Shown: positions 25,381 to 33,951 of the stretch, one piece after another | Layout: the number at the start of each line of letters is the position of its first letter | How positions within the stretch are numbered: the stretch's first letter is position 1 | Notes under the pieces: model-generated | The model's input: only the letters and a program-made list of their open reading frames with translations | The model's database searches: none | Told to the model about the DNA's origin: nothing | Translations under genes and position numbers: made by a program | Source of the DNA: an uncultured Clostridium sp. | Lineage (GTDB): Bacteria > Bacillota > Clostridia > Lachnospirales > Lachnospiraceae | Assembly: GCA_937885015.1 (NCBI GenBank) | Contig: CALAAS010000014.1 | Span: 1-64,000, forward strand | Direction: 5' to 3' | DNA: 64,000 nucleotides

Positions 25381-26915
25381 ACTGCCGCTTCACCGTCCTT
25401 TTCCTCGTGTGTACCTCCCATCATCAGAAGGCCCAGATTGTTCTCATTGGCCTCATCCGCCCGCATCTCACCCGTGATTTTTCCTTCATGAATGACGATA
25501 ATCCGGTCGGAAAGGGAAATAATCTCCTCCAGCTCTGCCGATACCAGCAGAACACCTGCCCCCTGCTTTTTGGCTTTTTCCAGCGTATTGCGGATCAGTT
25601 CAATGGCTCCGATATCCACACCCCGGGTGGGCTGGGATGCCACCAGAAGCTTCTTATTCATGGAAACTTCTCTGGCCACCACAACCTTCTGAGCATTTCC
25701 GCCGGACAGGGAGGAGGTGGGAAGCCGATAATCCGCCGGACGGATATCAAACTGCTCTACCATCTCCTCAGAATACTGATCCTGAGCTCCATGGTTCAGG
25801 AGCATGCCTCTGGTAAAGGGCGGCTGATCCAGGCGAACCGCAATCAGGTTTTCCTCAATGGTCATGGCCCGGTTCAGTCCCCGGGTATTCCGGTCTTCTG
25901 GAATGTGAGCCAGACCGCTTTCTCTGGCCTTCTTAGGACTCACATTGGTGATATCTGTTCCATTTAATAGAATTTTTCCCTTCTCCACCCGGCGCAGGCC
26001 TGTAATTGCCTCCACCAGCTCGCTCTGCCCGTTTCCATCGATTCCGGCAATTCCCACAATTTCTCCCTCTTTCACATGAAGAGACATACCGCGGATCTTG
26101 GAGGTTTCCTTCTGACTGGGAATCCATACGTCCTGCACCTCCAGAATCGTCTCACCGGCCTTAGAGTAAGCCTTGTCAATGTTCAGGAATACCTCACGGC
26201 CGATCATCCGCTTGGTCAAATCCAGCGGCGACGTGGCATCCCGATCTACTGTACCCATATATGTACCCTGCCGCATGACGGAAATACGGTCGGAAATCTC
26301 CATAACCTCATTGAGCTTATGAGAAATAAAGACCAGGGACTTTCCATCCTCTCTCAGATTATTCAAAATTTCAAACAGCCGCCTCGCCTCCTGGGGCGTC
26401 AGAACTGCCGTTGGCTCATCCAAAATGATAATATCCGCGCCGCGCATCAACGTCTTGATAATTTCCACACGCTGGGCCTCTCCGACGGAGATCTGGCTGA
26501 CTTTCTTATCCAGCTGGATGTCCATGTGATACTGGTTGACGTACTTCTCCACTTCTTTTCTGGCTCTGTCAAAATCAATGGTCAGGCCCTTTTTCGGCTC
26601 AAATCCGAGAATGATATTTTCCAGGACCGTCAGCTCATTGACCAGCATGAACTCCTGGTGCACCATTCCGATCCCGTGCTCGATGGCACTTTTCGGCGTG
26701 ATCGCTCCCATGACTTCTCCCTTGACGGTAATCTGGCCGTCGTCGATGGGATACATCCCGTAAAGCAGCTTCATCATCGTCGATTTTCCAGCTCCGTTCT
26801 CGCCGATCAGGGAATGGATCTCTCCCTTTCTCAGGGTAAATTCTCCCTGCTTCACTGCCTGGACCTGCCCGAAATTCTTTACAATTCCCTTCATCTCCAC
26901 AACATATTCATTCAT
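25377..26915 (-). CDS. Nucleoside/simple-sugar ABC transporter ATP-binding protein (two NBDs)
   Basis: A 512-residue fused double ATPase. The N-terminal half has Walker A GENGAGKST (38-46), signature ISVGEAQRVEI and Walker B IIILDEPT. The C-terminal half has a degenerate Walker A (GIDGNGQS) but an intact signature LSGGNAQKV, as usual for NupO/RbsA-type proteins. It energises import through the two permeases encoded next. A leader gap of 165 bases with a hairpin and a repeat-like segment separates it from the binding-protein gene, probably lowering its expression relative to that gene. Confidence 0.95.
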   Translation of the reverse strand: MNEYVVEMKGIVKNFGQVQAVKQGEFTLRKGEIHSLIGENGAGKSTMMKLLYGMYPIDDGQITVKGEVMGAITPKSAIEHGIGMVHQEFMLVNELTVLENIILGFEPKKGLTIDFDRARKEVEKYVNQYHMDIQLDKKVSQISVGEAQRVEIIKTLMRGADIIILDEPTAVLTPQEARRLFEILNNLREDGKSLVFISHKLNEVMEISDRISVMRQGTYMGTVDRDATSPLDLTKRMIGREVFLNIDKAYSKAGETILEVQDVWIPSQKETSKIRGMSLHVKEGEIVGIAGIDGNGQSELVEAITGLRRVEKGKILLNGTDITNVSPKKARESGLAHIPEDRNTRGLNRAMTIEENLIAVRLDQPPFTRGMLLNHGAQDQYSEEMVEQFDIRPADYRLPTSSLSGGNAQKVVVAREVSMNKKLLVASQPTRGVDIGAIELIRNTLEKAKKQGAGVLLVSAELEEIISLSDRIIVIHEGKITGEMRADEANENNLGLLMMGGTHEEKDGEAAV

Positions 26916-26948
26916 TCGTTCACCCTCTTATTCCGGTGCAGGACGCAG

Positions 26949-26985
26949 CCGCCTGTGGCGGGCCGCGCCAGCGACAGCCTCCATT
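26949..26985. repeat. Degenerate copy of the dispersed palindromic repeat
   Basis: The 28 bases from CCGCCTGTGGCGGG match the start of the 71-bp repeat (33802-33829) at 24 positions. It lies between the binding-protein and ATPase genes of the nucleoside operon. Confidence 0.5.
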
Positions 26986-27010
26986 CCGGAGGAATTTTGA
27001 TAAAAGAACA

Positions 27011-27033
27011 GGGATCTGGTATAAGCAGATCCC
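27011..27033 (-). terminator. Intercistronic hairpin (possible attenuator)
   Basis: GGGATCTG and CAGATCCC form a perfect 8-bp stem with a short loop, 47 bases past the stop of the binding-protein gene. No T run follows. Such hairpins commonly protect or stop part of the message after the abundant binding protein. Confidence 0.5.
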
Positions 27034-27080
27034 CGTCTACTACCTTCCGGCCTTCTGCCTTCCGGCTGTTGTTCGTCTTT

Positions 27081-28208
27081 TTATGCTTCCGGACCGAATC
27101 CCTCGTAATTCTCAACTACGATCTCGCCAGCGATGATCTTCTCAGCCAGCTCATCACATTTATCTACGATATCCTGCGGGAATTTATCGCCCAGAGCTTC
27201 CTTCATTACCGAGAAATCTGTCAGGCTGACACCGCCTTCAGTCAGGGAGAGGTATTTGGTAGAACCGCCCTCGAAGGTTCCATCTACTACAGACTGGATT
27301 ACCAGATAGCAGGCATTGTCAACTCTCTTTACCATGGAGGTAAGAATGTGTCCCGGCTGATCGTTATCCTGATTCAAGTCAACACCGATGGCATACTTGT
27401 CCGCTTCCTTGGCAGCCTCAAGAATACCAACGCCGGTACCGGATGCTACGTTCATAACGATGTCGGCGCCCTGCTCATACTGAGCCAGCGTCAGTTCTTT
27501 TCCCTTTAACGGGTCCGTCCAGCTTCCTGCAAATGCCTGAAGAATCTGGATGTCCGGATCTACATACTTGGCACCCTGCTCATAGCCCACATAGAAGTCA
27601 TGAAGAACCGGGATATCCATACCGCCTACCCAGCCAATTACATGGTCTTCATTGACATTGGGGATATCTGTTTTCTGCGTAAACATAGCTGCTGCCGCAC
27701 CAGCCAGGAAGGAACCCTGATTCTGAGCAAAACTAATGGACTCTACATTGGGAAGATCCACTGTCGTATCAATAACGGCAAACTTCGTATCCGGATAACT
27801 GGGAGCATGCTCGGTAATGTAATCTGCAATGTTGGAAGAAGCACCAATTACCAGATCGTATCCTTCCTCGCAGGCTGCCAGAAGGTTGGCCTCCCACTCC
27901 TCCGCTGTCGTACCTTCCAGGCTCTTTAATTCGATACCAAAGTCCTCTACTGCCTTCTGGGCACCGATGTTGCAGGAGTCGTTGTAGCTTTTGTCTCCCA
28001 GGTTTCCCGTGTAAACAACGCATACGCGGATGTCGGATCCGGCTGCCGCCTTCTCTCCTTCTTTCTCAGCGTCGGCTGCCTCCGTCCCCTCAGCTGCCTT
28101 TGTTTCCTCCGGGGCGCTGGTCTCTGCCGGCTTGTCTCCGCCTCCGCAGGCCGTCAGACTTGCGCACATGGCAGCTGTCAGAACAACACTTAACACTTTC
28201 TTTTTCAT
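27081..28208 (-). CDS. BMP family nucleoside-binding lipoprotein
   Basis: A 375-residue substrate-binding lipoprotein of the Bmp/PnrA/NupN type. The signal peptide ends in the lipobox LTAC with Cys21 as the lipid anchor, followed by a Glu/Ala-rich linker (about 22-55). The binding domain then shows VVYTGNLGDKSYNDS, VIGASSNIAD, GWVGGMDIPVLHDF and GVDLNQDN, all characteristic of purine-nucleoside receptors. It is the first gene of the operon and delivers nucleosides to the ABC transporter encoded next. Confidence 0.95.
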   Translation of the reverse strand: MKKKVLSVVLTAAMCASLTACGGGDKPAETSAPEETKAAEGTEAADAEKEGEKAAAGSDIRVCVVYTGNLGDKSYNDSCNIGAQKAVEDFGIELKSLEGTTAEEWEANLLAACEEGYDLVIGASSNIADYITEHAPSYPDTKFAVIDTTVDLPNVESISFAQNQGSFLAGAAAAMFTQKTDIPNVNEDHVIGWVGGMDIPVLHDFYVGYEQGAKYVDPDIQILQAFAGSWTDPLKGKELTLAQYEQGADIVMNVASGTGVGILEAAKEADKYAIGVDLNQDNDQPGHILTSMVKRVDNACYLVIQSVVDGTFEGGSTKYLSLTEGGVSLTDFSVMKEALGDKFPQDIVDKCDELAEKIIAGEIVVENYEGFGPEA

Positions 28209-28262
28209 TTTTCTTCCTCCTTTTTATATTTGAAATACGTTTTGAACCAGCTTTTTCCGTTT

Positions 28263-28278
28263 GGTAAAACGTTTTTCC
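28263..28278. promoter_or_regulatory. Candidate LacI-family operator upstream of the nucleoside operon
   Basis: GGTAAAACGTTTTTCC is a near-perfect palindrome around a central CG, the usual form of LacI-family operators. It sits about 55 bases before the binding-protein start and downstream of the likely promoter. A related half site (AAATACGTTTTG) lies at about 28233-28244. It is probably the target of the LacI regulator in this operon. Confidence 0.5.
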
Positions 28279-28323
28279 ATCGGATCAAAAAAATAAAAGA
28301 ATTTTTACCACTTCTTTACGGAT

Positions 28324-28353
28324 ATTTTACTATTATTTCCCAGCCTTTGTCAA
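28324..28353 (-). promoter_or_regulatory. Candidate promoter of the nucleoside operon
   Basis: A perfect TTGACA (28353-28348) is followed after 18 bases by TAAAAT (28329-28324) on the minus strand. The 28209-28510 gap holds this, the operator-like palindrome and the terminator of nrdD; no gene is seen in it. Confidence 0.6.
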
Positions 28354-28465
28354 TCAATTTTCAAAGAATCGATAAATTTTTACCAATATTCATTCGATAT
28401 TTTTCCGCCAGAACTCTGTTTTAGACAAAACCTTTCATAGGACGTGCTTTCCTGATAAAATCAAA

Positions 28466-28497
28466 AGGAGAGGCCTCTAAAACCACCTCCCCCGTTT
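28466..28497 (-). terminator. Probable terminator after nrdD
   Basis: On the minus strand GGGAGG and CCTCTCC form a hairpin followed by TTTTGATTTT, 14 bases past the nrdD stop. The stem is short and has mismatches. Confidence 0.5.
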
Positions 28498-28510
28498 CTT
28501 TGAAAATCTG

Positions 28511-30940
28511 TCAGCTTACAACTGATCTCTTTGATGCAAAGGCCCGAATTTTGGAAGCATTGACATATTTATGCACTTCGCCATCCTCCATGACCTCCAC
28601 CAAAGTAGGTGCCTGCATAATGCCGTACTGCTGCGCCAGCTCTGGCCTCTCCTCCGCGTCAATGACCTGGATCTCCATCCCCTTTAGAAATTCTTTTGCC
28701 ATCCTGCAGTTGGGACAGGTCCGGGTGGTAAACAGGTAAAGTCCCGGCCTCTCCACCTCCTGTTTCCCAAACACGGCATTCTGCCCGGATTGGTCTGAAA
28801 CCTGCACCGACTCTCCTGCCGAACTCTTCTCCGGCTCCAGGATAAACGTATGGCCATGCCGGAAACCAGAACGGCCGATGTCATACGTCTTCCTGTCTTT
28901 ATATTCCTGAGTCTTGCCTTCATTCCAGTTCTGCACTGGGCGATAATACCCGGTAATCCGGCTGTACACCTCCGCCTTCTTTCCGCACAGCGGGCAGGTA
29001 AAGTGTTCTCCAATCAGATAGCCGTGTTCACTGCAGATAGAATAGGTGGGCGACAGTGTGTAATAGGGGAGTTTATAATTTTCCGCAATGGTCCGAACCA
29101 GGCTGGCAGCTGCCTTCCAATCCGGCAGTTTCTCTCCCAAAAATGCATGGAAAACGGTTCCTGAGGTGTACAGTGTCTGAATCTCATCCTGTATATCCAG
29201 GGCATCAAACACATCCTCCGTATAACCCACCGGAAGATGAGAGCTGTTGGTGTAATAAGGCGTTCCATCTGCCTCTCCGGAGGTAATGATGTCCGGATAC
29301 CGTTTCTTGTCGTGTTTTGCCAGACGATAAGAAGTAGATTCCGCCGGTGTGGCCTCCAGATTATAGAGTTCTCCATACATCTCCTGATAATCCGACAGGC
29401 GCTCCCGCATGTGATTCAGCACATCCTTCGTAAACTGCTGAGTTCTTGGATCCGTCATGTCAGCCCGCAGCCATCTGGCATTTAAGCCGGCCTCGTTCAT
29501 CCCCACCAGGCCAATGGTGGAAAAATGATTCTCAAAACTGCCCAGATACCGTTTCGTATAGGGATACAAGCCATTCTCCAGAAGGCGGGTAATGACCTCC
29601 CGTTTCGTGTGCAGCGACCGGGCCGACACATCCATCAGATGATCCAGACGGCGGTAAAAATCCGCCTCATCCAGAGCCAGGTAGGCAATCCGCGGCATAT
29701 TGATGGTCACCACTCCGATGGAACCCGTACTCTCGCCGGAGCCGAAAAAGCCGCCGGTTTTCTTGCGCAGCTCCCGAAGATCCAGACGGAGGCGGCAGCA
29801 CATGCTGCGCACGTCGCTGGGTTTCATATCGCTGTTGATATAATTGGAAAAATACGGCGTCCCGTACTTGGAGGTCATCTCAAAGAGAAGGCGGTTATTT
29901 TCCGTATCAGACCAGTCAAACTCCCGGGTAATGGAATAAGTGGGAATCGGATACTGGAAGCCGCGGCCGTTGGCATCTCCTTCAATCATGGTCTCAATAA
30001 AGGCCTTGTTGATCATGTCCATCTCATGCTTGCAGTCCTTATATTTAAAATCCATCTCCCTTCCGCCTACAATGGCATTCAGTTCTGCCATGTCATCGGG
30101 AACCGTCCAGTCCAGCGTAATGTTGGAAAACGGCGCCTGGGTTCCCCAGCGGCTGGGGGTATTGACTCCGTAAATAAAGGACTCGATGCACTTTTTGACG
30201 GCATCATAGGACAGATTGTCCGCCTTCACAAAGGGGGCCAGATACGTATCAAAGGAAGAGAATGCCTGTGCTCCGGCCCATTCATTCTGCATGATCCCGA
30301 GAAAATTGACCATCTGGTTGCAGAGAACCGACAGATGCTTGGCCGGGGATGACGTGATCTTTCCAGGAATCCCCCCCAGTCCCTCCATCAAAAGCTGCTT
30401 TAGAGACCAGCCCGCACAGTAGCCGGTCAGCATAGACAGGTCATGGAGATGTATATCCGCATTCCGGTGGGCATCCGCCACCTCCTGGTCGTAGACCTCA
30501 GAAAGCCAGTAATTGGCCGTCACGGCACCGGAGTTGCTGAGGATCAGTCCGCCCACAGAATAGGTAACCGTGGAGTTTTCCTTCACACGCCAGTCCTCCA
30601 CCTTTACGTAGCTGTTGACCACGTCCTTATAATCCAGCATGGTAGCGTTCATATTGCGGATCTTCTCCCGCTGCTTCCGATACAGGATATAGGCCTTGGC
30701 CACCTCCGTATAACCGGTCTGCTCCAGCACGTGCTCCACACTGTCCTGGATCTGCTCCACATGAATCTTTCCGCTCTCCATTTTGGGCTGGAAATCCGCC
30801 GTTACCCGCAGTGACAGAAGCTCCAGTATCTCCTGGCTGTAATCATTTTTTGTGGCTTTAAAAGCCTTTTTAATGGCATTCGTAATCTTGCCCAGATTAA
30901 ATTCCGCAACCTCTCCGTCCCGTTTAATGACCTGTATCAT
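28511..30940 (-). CDS. nrdD: Anaerobic (class III) ribonucleotide reductase with fused glutaredoxin-like domain
   Basis: Reduces ribonucleoside triphosphates with a glycyl radical under anaerobic conditions. The 809-residue protein starts with an ATP-cone regulatory domain (MIQVIKRDGEV to about residue 90), followed by the catalytic barrel. The zinc-site cysteines lie in the CSEHGYL and CPLCG segments, and the radical glycine in RITGYYRPVQNW. After the usual end (KDRKTYDIG) there is a linker and then an extra domain from about residue 733. That domain carries a CPNC redox motif (742-745) and a QAPTLVEV cis-Pro loop, a thioredoxin/glutaredoxin fold. The start is the ATG at 30938-30940 with AGGAAG upstream. 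No activase gene (nrdG) is adjacent. Confidence 0.95.
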   Translation of the reverse strand: MIQVIKRDGEVAEFNLGKITNAIKKAFKATKNDYSQEILELLSLRVTADFQPKMESGKIHVEQIQDSVEHVLEQTGYTEVAKAYILYRKQREKIRNMNATMLDYKDVVNSYVKVEDWRVKENSTVTYSVGGLILSNSGAVTANYWLSEVYDQEVADAHRNADIHLHDLSMLTGYCAGWSLKQLLMEGLGGIPGKITSSPAKHLSVLCNQMVNFLGIMQNEWAGAQAFSSFDTYLAPFVKADNLSYDAVKKCIESFIYGVNTPSRWGTQAPFSNITLDWTVPDDMAELNAIVGGREMDFKYKDCKHEMDMINKAFIETMIEGDANGRGFQYPIPTYSITREFDWSDTENNRLLFEMTSKYGTPYFSNYINSDMKPSDVRSMCCRLRLDLRELRKKTGGFFGSGESTGSIGVVTINMPRIAYLALDEADFYRRLDHLMDVSARSLHTKREVITRLLENGLYPYTKRYLGSFENHFSTIGLVGMNEAGLNARWLRADMTDPRTQQFTKDVLNHMRERLSDYQEMYGELYNLEATPAESTSYRLAKHDKKRYPDIITSGEADGTPYYTNSSHLPVGYTEDVFDALDIQDEIQTLYTSGTVFHAFLGEKLPDWKAAASLVRTIAENYKLPYYTLSPTYSICSEHGYLIGEHFTCPLCGKKAEVYSRITGYYRPVQNWNEGKTQEYKDRKTYDIGRSGFRHGHTFILEPEKSSAGESVQVSDQSGQNAVFGKQEVERPGLYLFTTRTCPNCRMAKEFLKGMEIQVIDAEERPELAQQYGIMQAPTLVEVMEDGEVHKYVNASKIRAFASKRSVVS

Positions 30941-30991
30941 AACCCCTCTTCCTTTCTTCCACATGGTATGTTCCATTATACTCCCAGAGCA

Positions 30992-31043
30992 CAAAAAACA
31001 CAATATCTGGAACAGACTTTTTTGTTCATCCCAGATATTGTGT
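30992..31043 (-). terminator. Terminator after hflX
   Basis: A 13-bp stem (ACACAATATCTGG at 30998-31010 with CCAGATATTGTGT at 31031-31043) is followed on the minus strand by TTTTTT. It lies 18 bases past the hflX stop. Confidence 0.88.
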
Positions 31044-31061
31044 CAAATTTCTGACATTCCC

Positions 31062-32315
31062 TTATTTTCCTGCCAGATTCCCGTAAAGCTCCGCCGGAAC
31101 ATAGGCTGTTATGAAAATGCCGTCCTCCCGGTATTCTTCGCTTAAAAGCTGTCCATACCGGCGGATCGCCTGAATCCGCCCAGCCTCCTGGTACGGATAA
31201 ACCCTCTCCAGGTATACCTTCCGGTTCCGCAGGATCATCTCCAGAATATCCGTAAGCTCCTGAAGTCCTGCCCCGGTCTTTGCAGAAATCTGCACCTGAT
31301 AATCTGAGTGAAGATCCTTTAAAACAGACGGTTTCTCCAGCCGGTCTGTTTTGTTGAATACGGTAATGACGGTCTTATCTCCCACTTCCAGCTGGCGCAG
31401 TGTCTCATACACCACATAAATCTGCTCCTCCATCTGCGGATTGGAGCAGTCCACCACATGAAGAAGGATATCACTGTAGCGCGCTTCCTCCAGGGTACTT
31501 CGAAATGCTTCAATCAGATGGTGGGGCAGCTTCCGGATAAAACCAACGGTATCCGTTAGAAGAATTTCCTGGCCGCTGGGCAATTTAAGTCCCCGGGTTG
31601 TGGGATCCAGCGTGGCAAACAGCTTATCCTCCGCCAGAATTCCGGCCCCCGTCAGCTTATTAAGAAGGGTAGACTTTCCCGCATTCGTATACCCTACAAT
31701 GGCTGCTGTCAGAGTGAAATTGTTTTCCCTCTGTTTTCTTACTACCTCCCGATGGCGCTTTACATCAGAAAGATCCGCCTTCAGCTGGCCGATCCGGTCG
31801 TGAATCCGCCGACGATCTACCTCCAGCTTCGTCTCGCCGGGTCCTCGGGTGCCGATTCCTCCGCCGAGGCGGGAAAGAGAGCTTCGAAGTCCCACCAGGC
31901 GGGCGGCCCGATACTTTAACTGGGCCAGCTCCACCTGAATTTTTCCTTCACTGGTAGTGGCGTGGGAAGCAAAAATATCGAGGATCACAATGGTCCGATC
32001 CATTACCTTGGTGTCCAGCGCCTCTTCCAGATTGCGAAGCTGCGCCGGGGAAAGTTCATCATCGCAGACGATTCCAGTGGCATCCAGCTCCCAGATCCGC
32101 TCTTTTAGCTCATCTATTTTTCCTTTTCCCAGATACGTTCCCGGATGAATTCTCTCCCGGTTCTGGATCAGGCGGCCCACGGATATAGCTCCCGCTGTTT
32201 CCACCAGTTCCGCCAGCTCATCCAGAGATTCCTCCGCGTCATCCCCGTCTGACGTGCTGACCGCCACCAGGATCACCCGTTCTTCCAGTTCCTTCATATC
32301 AATCAAATCTGCCAT
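31062..32315 (-). CDS. hflX: GTPase HflX
   Basis: A ribosome-associated GTPase that can split stalled or heat-damaged ribosomes. The 417-residue protein has an N-terminal HflX domain (AELVETAGAISVG, PGTYLGKGK), the linker GGIGTRGPGETKLE, and a GTPase domain with G1 GYTNAGKST, G3 DTVGF and G4 NKTD. The start follows the TPR lipoprotein stop immediately, with GGAGGGG as ribosome site. Confidence 0.96.
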   Translation of the reverse strand: MADLIDMKELEERVILVAVSTSDGDDAEESLDELAELVETAGAISVGRLIQNRERIHPGTYLGKGKIDELKERIWELDATGIVCDDELSPAQLRNLEEALDTKVMDRTIVILDIFASHATTSEGKIQVELAQLKYRAARLVGLRSSLSRLGGGIGTRGPGETKLEVDRRRIHDRIGQLKADLSDVKRHREVVRKQRENNFTLTAAIVGYTNAGKSTLLNKLTGAGILAEDKLFATLDPTTRGLKLPSGQEILLTDTVGFIRKLPHHLIEAFRSTLEEARYSDILLHVVDCSNPQMEEQIYVVYETLRQLEVGDKTVITVFNKTDRLEKPSVLKDLHSDYQVQISAKTGAGLQELTDILEMILRNRKVYLERVYPYQEAGRIQAIRRYGQLLSEEYREDGIFITAYVPAELYGNLAGK

Positions 32316-33122
32316 TTACCCCTCCGTACGGCTTTCCAAAAATGCAATTTCTTTTTCCAGTTCCGGCGTCATCCCGTTCTGAGCGGCACACTCCCGGAAC
32401 ACCGCCAGCGCTTCCGGAAAATTTCCCTGCTTTTCATAAAGGGCCCCTATATTCTGCCGGATTTTCCCGGCCGTCTCCTGATCTGCCAGGGAAATACCGT
32501 TTTCAAAATACGTCAGCGCTTCCTCGTAATTGCCCGCCTCTGTCAGGCTCAGTCCCATCTGGTTGTAAATTTCCGGACCGGAACTCCCGCGCTCAATGGC
32601 CTGTCGGCAGAACTCCACCGCCAGTTCCCCGTCCCCCGCTTTTCTGGCTGCCGCTGTAAGAGCAGTAAGCGCCAGCTGCACACCGGCCGGTTCCTGGCTC
32701 TCTCCCGATTTTTTCTGATCCTCTTCTCTCTGCTCGCCTGCCAGAAAAGCTGTTTTAGCAGCCTCGAGATCTCCGCCCATGGCGATGGAGGCAGCCATAT
32801 AATACAGATATTCCGGCTGTTTTTCCTCCACCTCAGCCAGAATCCCATAGGTATGAGCGGCGGCAGAATAATCCCCCAGCCGGTACTCAGCCTCCCCCCG
32901 GTACTGCAAAATATCCAGTTCAAATTCATTCACAATACCGTCTGCCTCCTCAAGCGAGGTCTCAAAGGCACGAATCGCCTCTTCATAATTTCCGGCCTCC
33001 ATGGCTTCAATTCCTTTCAGCCTGGCCTCCTTTGCCGCCTTCTTTTCGCCGCATCCGGCCATCAGGCAGGCTGGTATTGCCAGAAGAAACATAGCGTATT
33101 TCCAACTGTTCCATTTTTTCAT
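32316..33122 (-). CDS. TPR-repeat lipoprotein
   Basis: A 268-residue lipoprotein: a basic N-terminus, a hydrophobic stretch and the lipobox LMAGC (Cys near residue 23). Several tetratricopeptide repeats follow, such as GNYEEAIRAFETSL, GDYSAAAHTYGIL, GNYEEALTYFENGI and GNFPEALAVFREC. I start at the ATG 33120-33122 (AGGA six bases before); the longer open frame lacks a signal peptide. It likely is a scaffold on the outer membrane face of the cell. Partner unknown. Confidence 0.85.
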   Translation of the reverse strand: MKKWNSWKYAMFLLAIPACLMAGCGEKKAAKEARLKGIEAMEAGNYEEAIRAFETSLEEADGIVNEFELDILQYRGEAEYRLGDYSAAAHTYGILAEVEEKQPEYLYYMAASIAMGGDLEAAKTAFLAGEQREEDQKKSGESQEPAGVQLALTALTAAARKAGDGELAVEFCRQAIERGSSGPEIYNQMGLSLTEAGNYEEALTYFENGISLADQETAGKIRQNIGALYEKQGNFPEALAVFRECAAQNGMTPELEKEIAFLESRTEG

Positions 33123-33180
33123 TTCCAATCCTATCCCCTGTTTGACTTCTGCACTTCCGGATCCTGCATTCCGGATTTTA

Positions 33181-33612
33181 TCAGCTTCGCCCTGTACTTC
33201 CGTAGCCGCCCCGGTTCTCATGGCCCAGACTCTCAGCTGCCTCAAACTCCACCGCCGGCTGGTGCTCCATGATGCGGAACTGACAAATCCGGTCATTGAC
33301 ATGAATGACCGTATCCCGAAGCGCATAGGCTGGGAAAAACCACTGGTCCTGGTCGCCGCAGTAGGTCTCATCAATAATTCCCATATGATTTGTCTGAATA
33401 ATTCCAAAATTTTTAAAAGTACTGCTTCTTGGAACGATATGCGCCTCGTATCCGGCTGGAAGTTCCATGGCCACTCCCAGGGGAATCAGGCCGTATTCGC
33501 CCTGTTTCAAATGCACCTCTTTTGCAGCCCGCAGATCAATCCAGTCCGACTTTCCGGCAATGTAGGTCAGCGGCTCAATCTGGTCTGTAAAATATTTGAT
33601 TTTTATCTTCAT
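33181..33612 (-). CDS. dut: dUTP diphosphatase
   Basis: Hydrolyses dUTP to dUMP, keeping uracil out of DNA. The 143-residue protein has the five trimeric dUTPase motifs in slightly unusual form: DWIDLRA, PRSSTFKNFG, NHMGIIDETYCGD, ICQFRI and GGYGSTGRS. The usual GSAGYD of motif 1 is KSDWIDL here. AAGGAG precedes the ATG. It follows a region with a repeat element and is read in the same direction as the TPR lipoprotein and hflX. Confidence 0.88.
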   Translation of the reverse strand: MKIKIKYFTDQIEPLTYIAGKSDWIDLRAAKEVHLKQGEYGLIPLGVAMELPAGYEAHIVPRSSTFKNFGIIQTNHMGIIDETYCGDQDQWFFPAYALRDTVIHVNDRICQFRIMEHQPAVEFEAAESLGHENRGGYGSTGRS

Positions 33613-33779
33613 GTAACTCTCCTTTTCCTATATCTCGCGAACACCTTACATGTTTTGTCAGAAGCCAAACGTAATCCTCCAAAACACCCACAATCAGTAT
33701 ATTCCAAAAATTGATTTCTAACAAGGTAAATCTTTAGCAGTTTTCCCGGCGTGCGTATATGGTTCTGCTGAACAAGAAA

Positions 33780-33799
33780 GAAACTCGCTCGCGAGTTTC
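33780..33799. repeat. Perfect palindrome next to the dispersed repeat
   Basis: GAAACTCGC and GCGAGTTTC flank a two-base centre. It overlaps the outer end of the 71-bp repeat and would form a tight hairpin. The 33613-33951 gap contains this, the repeat and a terminator, and no credible gene. Confidence 0.8.
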
Positions 33800-33865
33800 T
33801 CCGCCTGCGGCGGGCCGCTTCTGCGACAAAATTCCTTTTCGCCGCATGGCGATCCTCGCAGAGCG
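33795..33865. repeat. Dispersed 71-bp palindrome-rich repeat, copy A
   Basis: It matches 47830-47900 at 65 of 71 positions with no gaps. It contains several short dyads (CCGCCTGCGGCGG, CGCCGCATGGCG). It lies in the gap between dut and the YfcC gene, beside a terminator hairpin. It resembles REP-type intergenic elements. Confidence 0.85.
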
Positions 33866-33867
33866 AA

Positions 33868-33907
33868 TAAAAAAAGATGAACGCCCAAAATGACGCTCAT
33901 CCTTTTT
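33868..33907 (-). terminator. Terminator of the YfcC/amidohydrolase operon
   Basis: GATGAACG and CGCTCATC arms with A runs outside on the plus strand give a hairpin followed by a T run on either strand. It lies 45 bases past the stop of the YfcC-type gene. Confidence 0.75.
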
Positions 33908-33951
33908 AATTTCCGTATTCATCTATATTGGTAAAAGAAGCAAACCGTGTA

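Noticed and set aside
26076..27509. Open frame of 477 codons on the plus strand
   Set aside because: Antisense to the ABC ATPase and binding-protein genes, without a domain.
33718..33900. Small open frames between dut and the YfcC gene
   Set aside because: They are translations of the dispersed repeat and terminator, without a ribosome site.
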